Shown here piece by piece: positions 25,242 to 33,520 of a stretch of 64,000 nt of DNA. The DNA is taken from positions 124,001 through 188,000 of the forward strand of contig NZ_VSEY01000012.1 of assembly GCF_008086045.1 (NCBI RefSeq), in the 5' to 3' direction. The position numbers were made by a program, and so were the translations under genes. The first letter of the stretch is position 1, and each line of letters starts with the position of its first letter. The notes beneath the pieces are model-generated. The model was not told where the DNA came from. It saw nothing but the letters and a program-made list of their open reading frames with translations, and ran no database searches. Source of the stretch: Nonomuraea sp. PA05. GTDB taxonomy: Bacteria; Actinomycetota; Actinomycetes; Streptosporangiales; Streptosporangiaceae.

Positions 25242-26338
25242 GCGCCGGCTCCAGGGTGGTGGTGATCGGCGGCGGCGTCATCGGGCTGTCGATCGCCTTC
25301 CACCTGGCCGAGGCAGGGCAGGACGTGACGCTGCTGGAACGCGGCACCCTCGGCTCCGGCGCCTCCCGCGCCACCGCCGACGTGGTCCGCTCCTACTTCG
25401 CCGGCAACCCCGTCAGCTCGTCGCTGGCCGTACGCAGCCTGGAGGCGTACCGGGCCTTCCCCACCAGGCCGGGCACCGAGCTGCCGCTGCGGCAGGTCGG
25501 CTACCTGGTGCTGTTCACCGAGCCCGACCAGCTCGCCGCCTTCAACGCCGACCTGGCCGCCCAGCGCGCCGCCGGCGTGGACGTCGAGCTGATCGGCGCG
25601 GAAGAGGCCAGACAGCACAACCCGCTCATCGGGGACCTGCCGCTGCTGGGGGCCGCGTACTCGCCCGACGCCTACATCTCCGACACCACCGCCATCGTCA
25701 CCGCCTACGCGCAGGCGGCCGAGCAGGCGGGGGCGGCGCTGCGCACCGGCTGCCCCGTCACCGCCATCGACCCGGAGGCCGGGCGCGTGCAGACCGCCGA
25801 CGGCGAGATCTCCGCCGACGCGATCGTGTGCGCCGCCGGCGCCTGGTCCGCCTCGCTGGTGCGCTGCGCCGGCGTGGACATGCCGCTCACCGAGCCGATC
25901 GAGCAGGAGCTGCTCACCACCGACCCGCTGCCGCCCGGCACGCCGCAGGTCCCGGTCACCCTGCACGCCGCCAGCGGGCTGCTCATCCGCAACCGGGACG
26001 ACCGGCTGCTCATCGGCATGGGGTACCCGGGGCCCGACCGCGAGTCCTGGCGCAGGGACGTGGCCGTGCGGCTCGCCCAGACGTACCCGAGCCTGGCCGG
26101 GATCGGGCTGCACACCGCCGTCACCGGCCTGCGGGACGCCAGCCCCGACAAGACCGCCTTCATCGGGCACCAGCCCGGGCCGCCTGCCTTCCTGTACGCG
26201 ACCGGGTTCTCCGGCCACGGGCTGTGCAACGCGCCCGCCGCCGGGGAGCTGGTCCGTGATCTCTTCCTGGACCGGGATCCGGGGATGGACGTGACGGCGC
26301 TGGCGGTCGGGCCCGCGCGGACGGGGCTGGTGTCATGA
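25238..26338 (+). CDS. DAO-family FAD-dependent oxidoreductase
   Basis: A 366-residue flavoenzyme of the D-amino-acid oxidase/sarcosine oxidase superfamily. The FAD-binding dinucleotide fold is at the N-terminus (VVVIGGGVIGLSIAFHLAEAG, with the acidic LLERG at strand 2), followed by GSGASRATADVVRSY. The C-terminal FAD contact is FLYATGFSGHGLCNAPAAGELV near residue 325. Members oxidise C-N bonds of amines or amino acids. ATG 25238 overlaps the upstream stop and its own stop overlaps the P450 start, both as ATGA. The operon context suggests it oxidises (perhaps aromatises) the product of the first enzyme before hydroxylation; this is inference. Confidence 0.85.
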   Translation: MSAGSRVVVIGGGVIGLSIAFHLAEAGQDVTLLERGTLGSGASRATADVVRSYFAGNPVSSSLAVRSLEAYRAFPTRPGTELPLRQVGYLVLFTEPDQLAAFNADLAAQRAAGVDVELIGAEEARQHNPLIGDLPLLGAAYSPDAYISDTTAIVTAYAQAAEQAGAALRTGCPVTAIDPEAGRVQTADGEISADAIVCAAGAWSASLVRCAGVDMPLTEPIEQELLTTDPLPPGTPQVPVTLHAASGLLIRNRDDRLLIGMGYPGPDRESWRRDVAVRLAQTYPSLAGIGLHTAVTGLRDASPDKTAFIGHQPGPPAFLYATGFSGHGLCNAPAAGELVRDLFLDRDPGMDVTALAVGPARTGLVS

Positions 26339-27684
26339 CCGACCAGCGCTCCGGCCAGGCGGACCGGCTCAACGGCGCCGACCACACCGGCGGGCTCGAC
26401 GACGTCAGCCGCACCCACCGCCTCGACGGCGCCGGGCACGCCGATCGGCTGGACGGCGCGGGCCGTTCCGGGCGGGAGGACCGTTTCGTCCTCGACCCGG
26501 CCACCGCCGACCTGCACGGCGACAACGACCGGCTGCGGCGGGCGGGCCCGCTCGTGCCCGTCACCGCCGAGGGCGTGCCCGCCTGGGCCGCCACCCACTA
26601 CGCCACGGTGATGACCGTCCTGACCCACCCGGACCTGTCCAGGGAGCTGCGCCACTGGAACGCCCGGCAGGCCATGCCGCCCGGCACGGCCATCGACCGC
26701 ATCGTCACCGACACGTCCCTGCTCAACGCGGAAGGAGAGCGCCACCGCCGGCTGCGCATGCCGCTGACCACCGCGTTCTCCCAGCGACGCCTGAACGGCC
26801 TGCGCCCGCGCATCGAGGAGCTGACCGCCCGCCTGATCGACCGGCTCGCCGAGCTGCCGCCCGACCGGCCGGTGGACCTGCGGCTGGAGTTCGCCTACCC
26901 GCTGCCGCGCGAGGTCATCTCCGAGCTGATCGGCATCCCGGCCGCCCACCAGGACGAGCTGCACCGGCTCACCGACGCCGTCGCCCAGGTCGGCGGCCTG
27001 GAGGACTCGCCGGGGCTGCGCAAGGAACTGCGCGAGCTGCTCGACCAGATCATCGAGGAGCGCCGCGACACGCCCGGCGAGGACCTCATCAGCGACCTGT
27101 TCGCGCTGCACGAGAAGGACGGCGGCCGGCTGTCGGAGGACGAGCTGTTCGCCACCATCGAGCTGCTGTTCATCGCCGGGCACGTCACCACCGTCAACCT
27201 GATCACCAACGCCATCGGCGCCCTGCTCACCGAGCGGGGGCAGCTCGACCTGCTGCGCTCGGGGCAGTGCCCCTACAGCGCCGCGGTCGAGGAGACGCTG
27301 CGCTGGGACTCCCCGATCGCCTACTTCCCGATGCGGTACGCCGTCCGGGACGTCGAGATCGACGGGGTGCGGCTGAGCAGCGGCGAGCCCGTACTGGCCT
27401 GCTTCGCCGCCACCGGGCGGGACCCGCACCAGTACGGCGAGGACGCGCACGTCTTCGACATCACCCGCCCGCAGTTCACGCACCTGGCCTTCGGGCACGG
27501 GCCGCACTTCTGCCTGGGCGCGCCGCTGGCCAGGCTGGAGGGCGAGATCGCGATCAAGGCGTTGTTCGAGGCGTTTCCCGGCATGGAGCTGGAGCGGCCG
27601 GTGGAGGAGCTGCCGCCGCTGGACACGCTGCTGGGCAACAGCACGCGCACCATGCCGGTCGTCCTCGGCCCGCGCGCCCGCTGA
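26335..27684 (+). CDS. Cytochrome P450
   Basis: A 449-residue soluble P450. The I-helix oxygen-activation motif is AGHVTT (281-286), the K-helix ExxR is E320-T-L-R323, and the heme ligand is Cys393 in FGHGPHFCLG. The first about 50 residues are an unusual, acidic and repetitive extension (HRLDGAGHADRLDGAG and earlier variants) that precedes the normal P450 start near FVLDPATADL. It is probably disordered and looks like slippage-expanded DNA. ATG 26335 overlaps the preceding stop. It is the last gene of the three-gene operon and converges with the ABC ATPase gene with 22 bp between. Confidence 0.92.
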   Translation: MTDQRSGQADRLNGADHTGGLDDVSRTHRLDGAGHADRLDGAGRSGREDRFVLDPATADLHGDNDRLRRAGPLVPVTAEGVPAWAATHYATVMTVLTHPDLSRELRHWNARQAMPPGTAIDRIVTDTSLLNAEGERHRRLRMPLTTAFSQRRLNGLRPRIEELTARLIDRLAELPPDRPVDLRLEFAYPLPREVISELIGIPAAHQDELHRLTDAVAQVGGLEDSPGLRKELRELLDQIIEERRDTPGEDLISDLFALHEKDGGRLSEDELFATIELLFIAGHVTTVNLITNAIGALLTERGQLDLLRSGQCPYSAAVEETLRWDSPIAYFPMRYAVRDVEIDGVRLSSGEPVLACFAATGRDPHQYGEDAHVFDITRPQFTHLAFGHGPHFCLGAPLARLEGEIAIKALFEAFPGMELERPVEELPPLDTLLGNSTRTMPVVLGPRAR

Positions 27685-27706
27685 ACCCGCACCGCACCCG
27701 GCCGCC

Positions 27707-28612
27707 TCAGCCCGCCTTGGCGGCGGTCGTGCCGTAGTGGCGCAGGAACAGCTCCTCCAGCGTCGGCGGCCGGCTCACCAGCCCGCGCACGCCCGCGGCG
27801 GTGAGCCGGCGCAGCACCGGGTCGAGCTGCGCCGTGTCCACGGTGAATCGCACCCGGCCACCCACCTCGTGTGCGAGGTCGTGCACGCCTGGCAGGTCCG
27901 CCAGCCCGTCGGCGGGCCCCGCCAGGTCGGCCTCGATGGAGGTGCGGGTCAGGTGGCGCAGCCCGGCCAGCGTTCCGGTCTCCACCGTGCGCCCGTCACG
28001 GACGATCGTCACCCGGTCGCACAGCGCCTCCACCTCGGCCAGGAGGTGGCTCGACAGCAGCACCGTCCGGTCGCTGCGCCGCCGCTCCTCCCTGACGCAG
28101 TCCCTGAACACCTCCTCCATCAGCGGGTCCAGCCCGGTGGACGGCTCATCCAGGATGAGCAGCTCCGCGCCGGACGCCAGCGCCGCGACCAGCGCCACCT
28201 TCTGCCGGTTGCCCTTGGAGTAGGCGCGGCCCCTCTTGCGCGGGTCGAGACCGAACCGCTCCACCAGCTCCGCCCTGCGCCGCCGGTCCAGCCCGCCGCG
28301 CAGCCGGCCGAGCAGGTCGATGGTCTCGCCGCCGGTCAGGTCCGGCCACAGCGTGACGTCACCCGGCACGTACGCCAGCCGCCGGTGCAGCTCGGCCGTC
28401 CGCGTCCACGGGTCGCCGCCCAGCAGCCGGGCGGTGCCGCCGTCGGCGCGTACCATGCCGAGCAGGATCCGGATCGTGGTGGACTTGCCCGCGCCGTTCG
28501 GGCCGAGGAAGCCGTGCACCTCACCGGCGCCTACGGTGAGGTCGAGCCCGTCGAGCGCCCTGGTCCGGCCGAAGCGCTTGCGCAGGCCGGAGACTGTGAT
28601 CGCGTCAGTCAT
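27707..28612 (-). CDS. ABC transporter ATP-binding protein
   Basis: A 301-residue ATPase of the drug/antibiotic-export type (DrrA/CcmA-like). Walker A is GPNGAGKST (38-46), the signature variant YSKGNRQKVALVAAL, Walker B LLILDEPSTGLDP, and the switch His is in LLSSHLLAEVE. The last 80 residues form the regulatory extension common in DrrA-like proteins. Its start overlaps the stop of the TetR gene (ATGA), so both are co-expressed. No membrane permease gene follows: the next gene is the convergent P450. The ATPase must work with a permease encoded elsewhere, or the permease was lost. Confidence 0.93.
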   Translation of the reverse strand: MTDAITVSGLRKRFGRTRALDGLDLTVGAGEVHGFLGPNGAGKSTTIRILLGMVRADGGTARLLGGDPWTRTAELHRRLAYVPGDVTLWPDLTGGETIDLLGRLRGGLDRRRRAELVERFGLDPRKRGRAYSKGNRQKVALVAALASGAELLILDEPSTGLDPLMEEVFRDCVREERRRSDRTVLLSSHLLAEVEALCDRVTIVRDGRTVETGTLAGLRHLTRTSIEADLAGPADGLADLPGVHDLAHEVGGRVRFTVDTAQLDPVLRRLTAAGVRGLVSRPPTLEELFLRHYGTTAAKAG

Positions 28613-29229
28613 GAGGCACTCCTGCCGAGGGCCGCACCGGCCGCGGCGGCCTCTTCCGGGGTGAGCAGCGGGTGCGAGTAGACCCACAGCACGGCCCGCA
28701 GCAGCTCGTGCTGGCCCTCGGTCGTCTCCAGCGACACGCCCAGGCCGCGCTCGACGTGCCCCGTCAGCACGCTGAACGACAGGGCCATCGTGGCGATCAC
28801 GGTCGCGCGCGCCTGCGGGGAGACGCCGGGCGGGCCGGGCCGCTTCCTGTCGGCCTCCTCCAGCCACCGCACCCCGATGCGCACCATCTCGTCGAAGAAC
28901 GACGCCGCCGACCCCTCGGCCAGCGCCCGTGCCAGGTAGTCGCGGTAGGGGCCCATGACCGCGACGGGGTTGAGCCCGCCCAGCGGCCGGCTCGCGGCCT
29001 CCTCGTGCAGCCGGTGCATGACCTTCATCAGGTGCTCGTCGCACGCCTCGCGCAGCGCCTGCTTGGAGCCGAAGTGGTGGCGCACCAGGCCCAGGGACAC
29101 GCCCGCGGTCTCGGCGATGCCGCGGATCGTGGCCCGCTCGAAGCCGTGCTCGCCGAAGTGGCGCAGCGCCGCGTCCCTGATGCGGGCGCGGGCCGTGAGG
29201 TCCTCAGGGTCCGGTACGGTCGTCGTCAC
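28609..29229 (-). CDS. TetR family transcriptional regulator
   Basis: A 206-residue regulator with HTH at about residues 12-60 (RIRDAALRHFGEHGFERATI, then IAETAGVSLGLVRHHFGSKQAL). The C-terminal domain (about 80-195) has the helical pattern of TetR proteins that accompany ABC exporters. It is translationally coupled to the ATP-binding protein downstream, and an 18-bp palindrome lies about 50 bp upstream of its start. Together this indicates an autoregulated exporter unit responsive to a small molecule. It is divergent from mannose-6-phosphate isomerase. Confidence 0.92.
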   Translation of the reverse strand: MTTTVPDPEDLTARARIRDAALRHFGEHGFERATIRGIAETAGVSLGLVRHHFGSKQALREACDEHLMKVMHRLHEEAASRPLGGLNPVAVMGPYRDYLARALAEGSAASFFDEMVRIGVRWLEEADRKRPGPPGVSPQARATVIATMALSFSVLTGHVERGLGVSLETTEGQHELLRAVLWVYSHPLLTPEEAAAAGAALGRSAS

Positions 29230-29278
29230 CCCGCCCCTCCTGTTCGTTCGTACAGCCGACTGTTCTCACGAGAAGGAA

Positions 29279-29296
29279 ACTATACCCACGTATAGT
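29279..29296. promoter_or_regulatory. Palindromic TetR operator candidate
   Basis: Perfect 7-bp inverted repeat ACTATAC-CCAC-GTATAGT in the divergent region between the TetR gene and manA. The AT-rich arms stand out in this GC-rich DNA and overlap possible -10 elements on both strands, as expected for a TetR-ABC operator. Confidence 0.7.
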
Positions 29297-29373
29297 CGCT
29301 CGTCCAGCACCCGGCCACACACAGGACACGTCCACGCTCTACGCTCCACACGACGACGATTGGAGCCACCGCC

Positions 29374-30546
29374 GTGCCACACGCCACGCCCATGCGCCTG
29401 GCCACCACCATCCGCCCCTACGACTGGGGGTCGGTCACCGCCATGCCCGAGCTGTTCGGCACCGAGCCGACCGGCGAGCCGCAGGCGGAGCTCTGGATGG
29501 GCGCCCACCCCGGAGCCCCTTCGACGGTCGGCGGCGTCCCGCTGAACGAGCTCATCGCCCGCGACCCCGCCGCCACGCTCGGCGAGCGCTGCGCTGAGCG
29601 GTTCGGCCCCGTCCTGCCGTACCTGCTCAAGGTGCTGGCCATCGAGCGGCCCCTGTCCCTCCAGGTCCACCCCACCACCGCGCAGGCCGAGGCCGGGTTC
29701 GCCGACGAGAACGCGCGTGGCGTCCCGCTGGACGACTACGCCAGGACGTACAAGGACGCCTCGCACAAGCCCGAGATGGTGTGCGCGCTGACGCCCTTCC
29801 ACGGGCTGTGCGGCTTCCGCTCACCCGAGGCCGCCGCCGGCCTGCTCGACCGGCTCGGCGTGCCGGGCCTGCGCCCCTGGCTCGACACCCTGCGCGCCGG
29901 AGAGCCGGGGCAGGCGCTGCGCGAGGTGTTCGCCGCGATGCTCGACGAGGCCGCGCGCCCCCTGCGCGCCGAGGCCGAGGCGGCCCTGCTGACCTCCCAG
30001 GACCCTGACCTCGCCGTCTACGCCGACATCGCCCGCGCCTACCCCGGCGACCCCGGCGTCATCGCCGCACTCCTGCTCCACCACGTCACCCTCCGCCCCG
30101 GCGAAGCGCTCTACCTGGGCGCCGGGGTGCCGCACGCCTACCTCGGCGGCATCGGCGTCGAGATCATGGCCAACTCCGACAACGTGCTGCGCTGCGGCCT
30201 CACCTCCAAGCACGTGGACGTGCCCGAGCTCATGCGCGTCGTGGACTTCACCCCGTCCGAGCCGCACCGCGTCGAGCCGGTGTCCGACGGCTCCGGCGGC
30301 TACGACTACCGTCCGCCCGCCCCGGAGTTCGCCCTCACCCGCCACGAACTGAACGGGACCGGCGCTCACCCGCTGCCCGGCGGAGTGCCGGGCATCGTGC
30401 TGTGCACCGAGGGCGAGGCCCTGCTGGGCGACGACCTGACGCTGCGCCCGGGACAGTCCGCCTTTGTCCCCGCCTCCGCTCCCTCGGCGCGGGTTTCCGG
30501 CAAGGGTGTGGTCTACCTCGCCCAGCCTGGCGCCTTTACAAAGTAG
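29374..30546 (+). CDS. manA: Mannose-6-phosphate isomerase, class I
   Basis: A 390-residue cupin-type zinc isomerase interconverting fructose-6-phosphate and mannose-6-phosphate, feeding GDP-mannose for glycans, mannosylated lipids and mycothiol-type actinobacterial glycoconjugates. Zinc ligands lie in LSLQVHPT (Gln and His near residues 96-98), in KPEMVCALTPFHGLCGFR (Glu) and in GVPHAYLGGIGVEIMANSDN (His near 253). The N-terminal RPYDWGS and ELWMGAHP are typical. The GTG start follows TTGGAG by 8 nt. No other sugar-nucleotide genes are adjacent. It shares its upstream region with the TetR-ABC unit. Confidence 0.93.
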   Translation: MPHATPMRLATTIRPYDWGSVTAMPELFGTEPTGEPQAELWMGAHPGAPSTVGGVPLNELIARDPAATLGERCAERFGPVLPYLLKVLAIERPLSLQVHPTTAQAEAGFADENARGVPLDDYARTYKDASHKPEMVCALTPFHGLCGFRSPEAAAGLLDRLGVPGLRPWLDTLRAGEPGQALREVFAAMLDEAARPLRAEAEAALLTSQDPDLAVYADIARAYPGDPGVIAALLLHHVTLRPGEALYLGAGVPHAYLGGIGVEIMANSDNVLRCGLTSKHVDVPELMRVVDFTPSEPHRVEPVSDGSGGYDYRPPAPEFALTRHELNGTGAHPLPGGVPGIVLCTEGEALLGDDLTLRPGQSAFVPASAPSARVSGKGVVYLAQPGAFTK

Positions 30547-30606
30547 ATCTCAGGGGCGGGAACGCTTCGACCGCCGGTTGAACGTCCCGTCCCTAGGCTG
30601 CCGTTC

Positions 30607-31245
30607 GTGACCGACCACGTGACCATCGAGCCCAGCATCCTGTACTTCGGCACCCCGGTCGTCCTGCTCTCCACCGAGAACCCGGACGGCTCCTTCAACC
30701 TCGCGCCCATGTCCTCGGCCTGGGCGCTGGGCAACGTGATCGTGCTGGGGCTCGGCGAGGAGGGCCAGAGCGCCCGCAACCTTGCCGACCGGCCCGACCT
30801 GGTGATCAACCTGCCCGCCCCGCACCAGTGGCGGGCGGTGGAACGGCTGGCGCCCCTGACGGGACGCTTCCCCGTCCCGGACACCAAGCACGCGGGCTGC
30901 CGCTTCGAACCGGACAAGTTCGGCGCGGCCGGCCTGCGGCCCGAGCCCTCGGACGAGGTTCGGCCGCCGCGGGTGGCCGAGTGCCCGCTGCAGTTCGAGG
31001 CGCGGGCGCAGAGCGTGCGCCGGGACGTCTCCGCCTCGTTCGTCATCGTCGAGGCCGTCGTCACCAGGGTGCACGCCGACCCGCGCCTCGTCGTACCGGG
31101 GACCCAGCACGTGGACCCGTCCGCCTGGAGCCCGCTCATCTACAACTTCCGCCACTACTTCGGCCTGGGCCCCCAGCTCGGCCACTCCTACCGCACCCAG
31201 ACCCCGCCCGTCACCGGCACCGTTACGAGCGCCGCCGGATCGTGA
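30607..31245 (+). CDS. Flavin reductase-like (FMN-binding split barrel) protein
   Basis: A 212-residue protein starting with GTG. The split-barrel flavin-binding core is recognisable from PSILYFGTPVVLLSTENPDG, NLAPMSSAWALG and GQSARNLADRPDLVINLP, as in the FMN-binding flavin-reductase-domain family related to HpaC. Some members have other roles than flavin reduction. It has no partner monooxygenase nearby. The tail (RTQTPPVTGTVTSAAGS) overlaps the convergent oxidoreductase-methyltransferase gene by 23 bp. Between manA and this gene an imperfect GC hairpin is visible. Confidence 0.8.
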   Translation: MTDHVTIEPSILYFGTPVVLLSTENPDGSFNLAPMSSAWALGNVIVLGLGEEGQSARNLADRPDLVINLPAPHQWRAVERLAPLTGRFPVPDTKHAGCRFEPDKFGAAGLRPEPSDEVRPPRVAECPLQFEARAQSVRRDVSASFVIVEAVVTRVHADPRLVVPGTQHVDPSAWSPLIYNFRHYFGLGPQLGHSYRTQTPPVTGTVTSAAGS

Positions 31246-32830
31246 GGACGTTGTCGACCCGGGTGGTCGGCTCCCCGTCGGGACCGTTCTGCGTGCGCTC
31301 GAACTCCTCGCACCGCAGCACCTCCCACTCCCCCTCCCCGGGCTCCAGGGAGTCGAGCACCTCCTGCGGCGTCGGGAAGTGCACGTCGGAGTGGTCGTGC
31401 TGCTGCCAGGCGGGCCACCCGGCGTGCCCGGCGACCAGCAGCACCCCGCCGGGCGCGACCGCGGCTGCGGCCCGCCGCAGGATCTTCTCGCGCGGCATGT
31501 CGCCGGCGGAGTGCAGGTAGCAGGCGGTGACCAGGTCGTAGACGCCCTCGGGGAAGGACGCGCCGAGGTCGTGCCGCTGCCAGTCGACGCGCTCCCCCAC
31601 CCCGGCCTCCCCGGCGTGGCGGGCGGCGCGGCGCAGGGCGACGCCGGAGATGTCGACCGCGGTGACCTGCCAGCCCTTGGCGGCGAGCCAGATCGCGTCG
31701 CCGCCCTCGCCGCTGCCGAGGTCCAGCGCGCGTCCCGGCGGCAGGCCGGACACCTCCTGGACGAGCACGGCGTTGGGGTCGCCGCTCCAGACCCGCTCGC
31801 TCTGGCGGTAGCGGCCGTCCCAGGCCTCCTCCTCGCTCAGCCCGTCCGGGGCCTGGCCGTGCGGGGTGCTCGTGACGGTGGCGCGGCGGGCGGCCACGGC
31901 GGCCCGCGCCTCCTCGCCGACCAGGTCGGCGTTGATGGCCGCGCCCGCCCGCACGCCCGCGGCGGCGGCGCTGACGACCTGGTCGACCACGTTGTGCACG
32001 TTCCCGGCGACGTACACGCCGGGCACGGCGGTCTTGCCCATGGGGTCGGCGGGCACGTAGGTGCCGATGACGAACCCGTTCATCTCCTGGTCCGCGGTCT
32101 CCAGCCCGAGCCCTTCGAGCCCGTCCAGCCGCGCGTTCAGCCGGGTGCCGATGGCCAGCGCCTCCCTCGGGAACTCGCGCCCGCCGGCCACCCGCACGCC
32201 GGTCAGCCGGTCCCCCGTCACCACGACCTCGGTCACCTCCCCCTCGACCACCTTGACTCCCCTGGCGGCGAGCTGCTCGCGCGCCTCCTCCCCCGGCTCG
32301 GGAGCCGTGTGCAGGAAGAGGATCACGTCGTCGCTCCACTGCCGCCACAGCAGCGCCTGGTGGGCGGCCAGCGGGTTGGTGGCCACGACGCCGATCGCCT
32401 GGTCGCGCACCTCATAGCCGTGGCAGTACGGGCAGTGCAGCACGTCGTGCCCCCACCGCCCGGCCAGCCCGGGAACCGGCGGCAGCTCGTCCGCCAGCCC
32501 GGTCGCCACCAGCAGCCGCGCCGCCTCGACCGCGGACCCGTCCTCCAGCCTCACCCGGAACCGCCCGTCCCCGATCGGCTCGGCGCCCGCGACCACGCCC
32601 GTCACGATCTCCCCGCCGTACCCGGCGATCTCCTTGCGCCCGATGGCCAGCAGGTCGCGCGGCGGCACCCCCTCGTGCCCCAGGAACACGTGCACGCCCT
32701 GCGCGGGCGCGTTCCTGGGCTGCCCCGAGTCGATCACCAGCACCTTGCGGCGCGCCCGGGACAGCGCGAGTGCCCCGCTCAGCCCGGCGGCCCCGCCACC
32801 GATCACCACCACGTCGTAGTTCGCGTCCAT
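31223..32830 (-). CDS. Thioredoxin-reductase-like flavoprotein fused to a methyltransferase
   Basis: A 535-residue bifunctional protein. Residues 1-305 are a two-dinucleotide-domain flavoprotein: FAD motif VVVIGGGAAGLSGAL (7-21), redox pair Cys133/Cys136 in HCPYCHGYE, and the terminal FAD motif GKTAVPGVYVAGNVHN. The NADPH domain has the altered loop GVVATNPLAA. After a linker, residues about 345-535 are a class I methyltransferase with ALDLGSGEGGDAIWLAAKGW as motif I and VTAVDISG, similar to TehB-like proteins. Both halves look intact. The arrangement suggests linked redox and methylation detoxification, for example of chalcogens; that is inference. It is divergent from the XRE-cupin gene. 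Confidence 0.9.
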   Translation of the reverse strand: MDANYDVVVIGGGAAGLSGALALSRARRKVLVIDSGQPRNAPAQGVHVFLGHEGVPPRDLLAIGRKEIAGYGGEIVTGVVAGAEPIGDGRFRVRLEDGSAVEAARLLVATGLADELPPVPGLAGRWGHDVLHCPYCHGYEVRDQAIGVVATNPLAAHQALLWRQWSDDVILFLHTAPEPGEEAREQLAARGVKVVEGEVTEVVVTGDRLTGVRVAGGREFPREALAIGTRLNARLDGLEGLGLETADQEMNGFVIGTYVPADPMGKTAVPGVYVAGNVHNVVDQVVSAAAAGVRAGAAINADLVGEEARAAVAARRATVTSTPHGQAPDGLSEEEAWDGRYRQSERVWSGDPNAVLVQEVSGLPPGRALDLGSGEGGDAIWLAAKGWQVTAVDISGVALRRAARHAGEAGVGERVDWQRHDLGASFPEGVYDLVTACYLHSAGDMPREKILRRAAAAVAPGGVLLVAGHAGWPAWQQHDHSDVHFPTPQEVLDSLEPGEGEWEVLRCEEFERTQNGPDGEPTTRVDNVLTIRRRS

Positions 32831-32886
32831 GCGCGGCTCCTCTCACTCGTCACCTGCCGCGCCACTGTGCTCCACCGGCCGCCCGG

Positions 32887-32914
32887 TTGACAAACTTCGT
32901 TGCCGAAATGGCAA
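32887..32914. promoter_or_regulatory. Promoter -35 and operator candidate for the XRE-cupin gene
   Basis: Consensus TTGACA at 32887-32892 is followed by the palindrome TTGCC-GAAAT-GGCAA (32900-32914) about 10 bp before the regulator's start. The arrangement suggests autoregulation, and possibly control of the divergent flavoprotein-methyltransferase gene. Inferred. Confidence 0.5.
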
Positions 32915-32924
32915 AGTAGGCGGG

Positions 32925-33503
32925 ATGGATCTCGATGACGTGCTGAAAGCCGTCGGCCCGCGGCTGCGGGCCATGCGCCAGGAGCGCGGCACGACGCTGG
33001 CCGAGCTGTCGAAGAACACCGGCATCTCGGTCAGCACGCTGTCGCGGCTGGAGTCCGGCGGGCGCAGGCCGACCCTGGAGATGATGCTGCTGCTGGCCGA
33101 CGCCTACCAGGTGCAGATCGACGAGCTGATCGACGCCCCCGTGACGGGTGATCCGCGGGTGCACATGCGGCCGGTCAAGCGGCACGGCATGACGTACGTC
33201 CCGCTGAGCCGCAGGCCGGGCGGGTTGCAGGCGTTCAAGCAGATCTACCCGCCGGGGTGGCCCGGTTACGAGCCTGAGCAGCAGGTCCATGAGGGTTATG
33301 AGTGGCTGTACGTGCTGGCCGGCCGGTTGCGGTTGATGCTCGGCAGGCATCACGTGGTGCTGACGGCGGGCGAGGTGGCGGAGTTCGACACCAGGACGCC
33401 GCACGCGTTCGTGAACGAGGCCGATGAGCACACGGAGGTGCTGGCGTTGTTCGGGCCGCAGGGCGAGCGCATGCATGTGCGGGCCCGCCCCGCGGCCAAG
33501 TAG
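32925..33503 (+). CDS. XRE family regulator with cupin sensor domain
   Basis: A 192-residue transcription factor. Residues about 8-65 are an XRE helix-turn-helix (LRAMRQERGTTLAELSKNTG, then ISVSTLSRLESGGRRPTLEM). Residues about 95-185 form a small cupin (PGWPGYEPEQQVHEGYEWLYVLAGRLRLMLG, with HAFVNEADEHTEVL) that binds a ligand or metal. ATG 32925 opens the HTH domain; a GTG-like frame extension upstream would run through the promoter. It is divergent from the thioredoxin-reductase/methyltransferase fusion with only 94 bp between starts, making that gene its most likely target. Confidence 0.92.
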   Translation: MDLDDVLKAVGPRLRAMRQERGTTLAELSKNTGISVSTLSRLESGGRRPTLEMMLLLADAYQVQIDELIDAPVTGDPRVHMRPVKRHGMTYVPLSRRPGGLQAFKQIYPPGWPGYEPEQQVHEGYEWLYVLAGRLRLMLGRHHVVLTAGEVAEFDTRTPHAFVNEADEHTEVLALFGPQGERMHVRARPAAK

Positions 33504-33520
33504 CGGCCCGAGCAGGGGGC

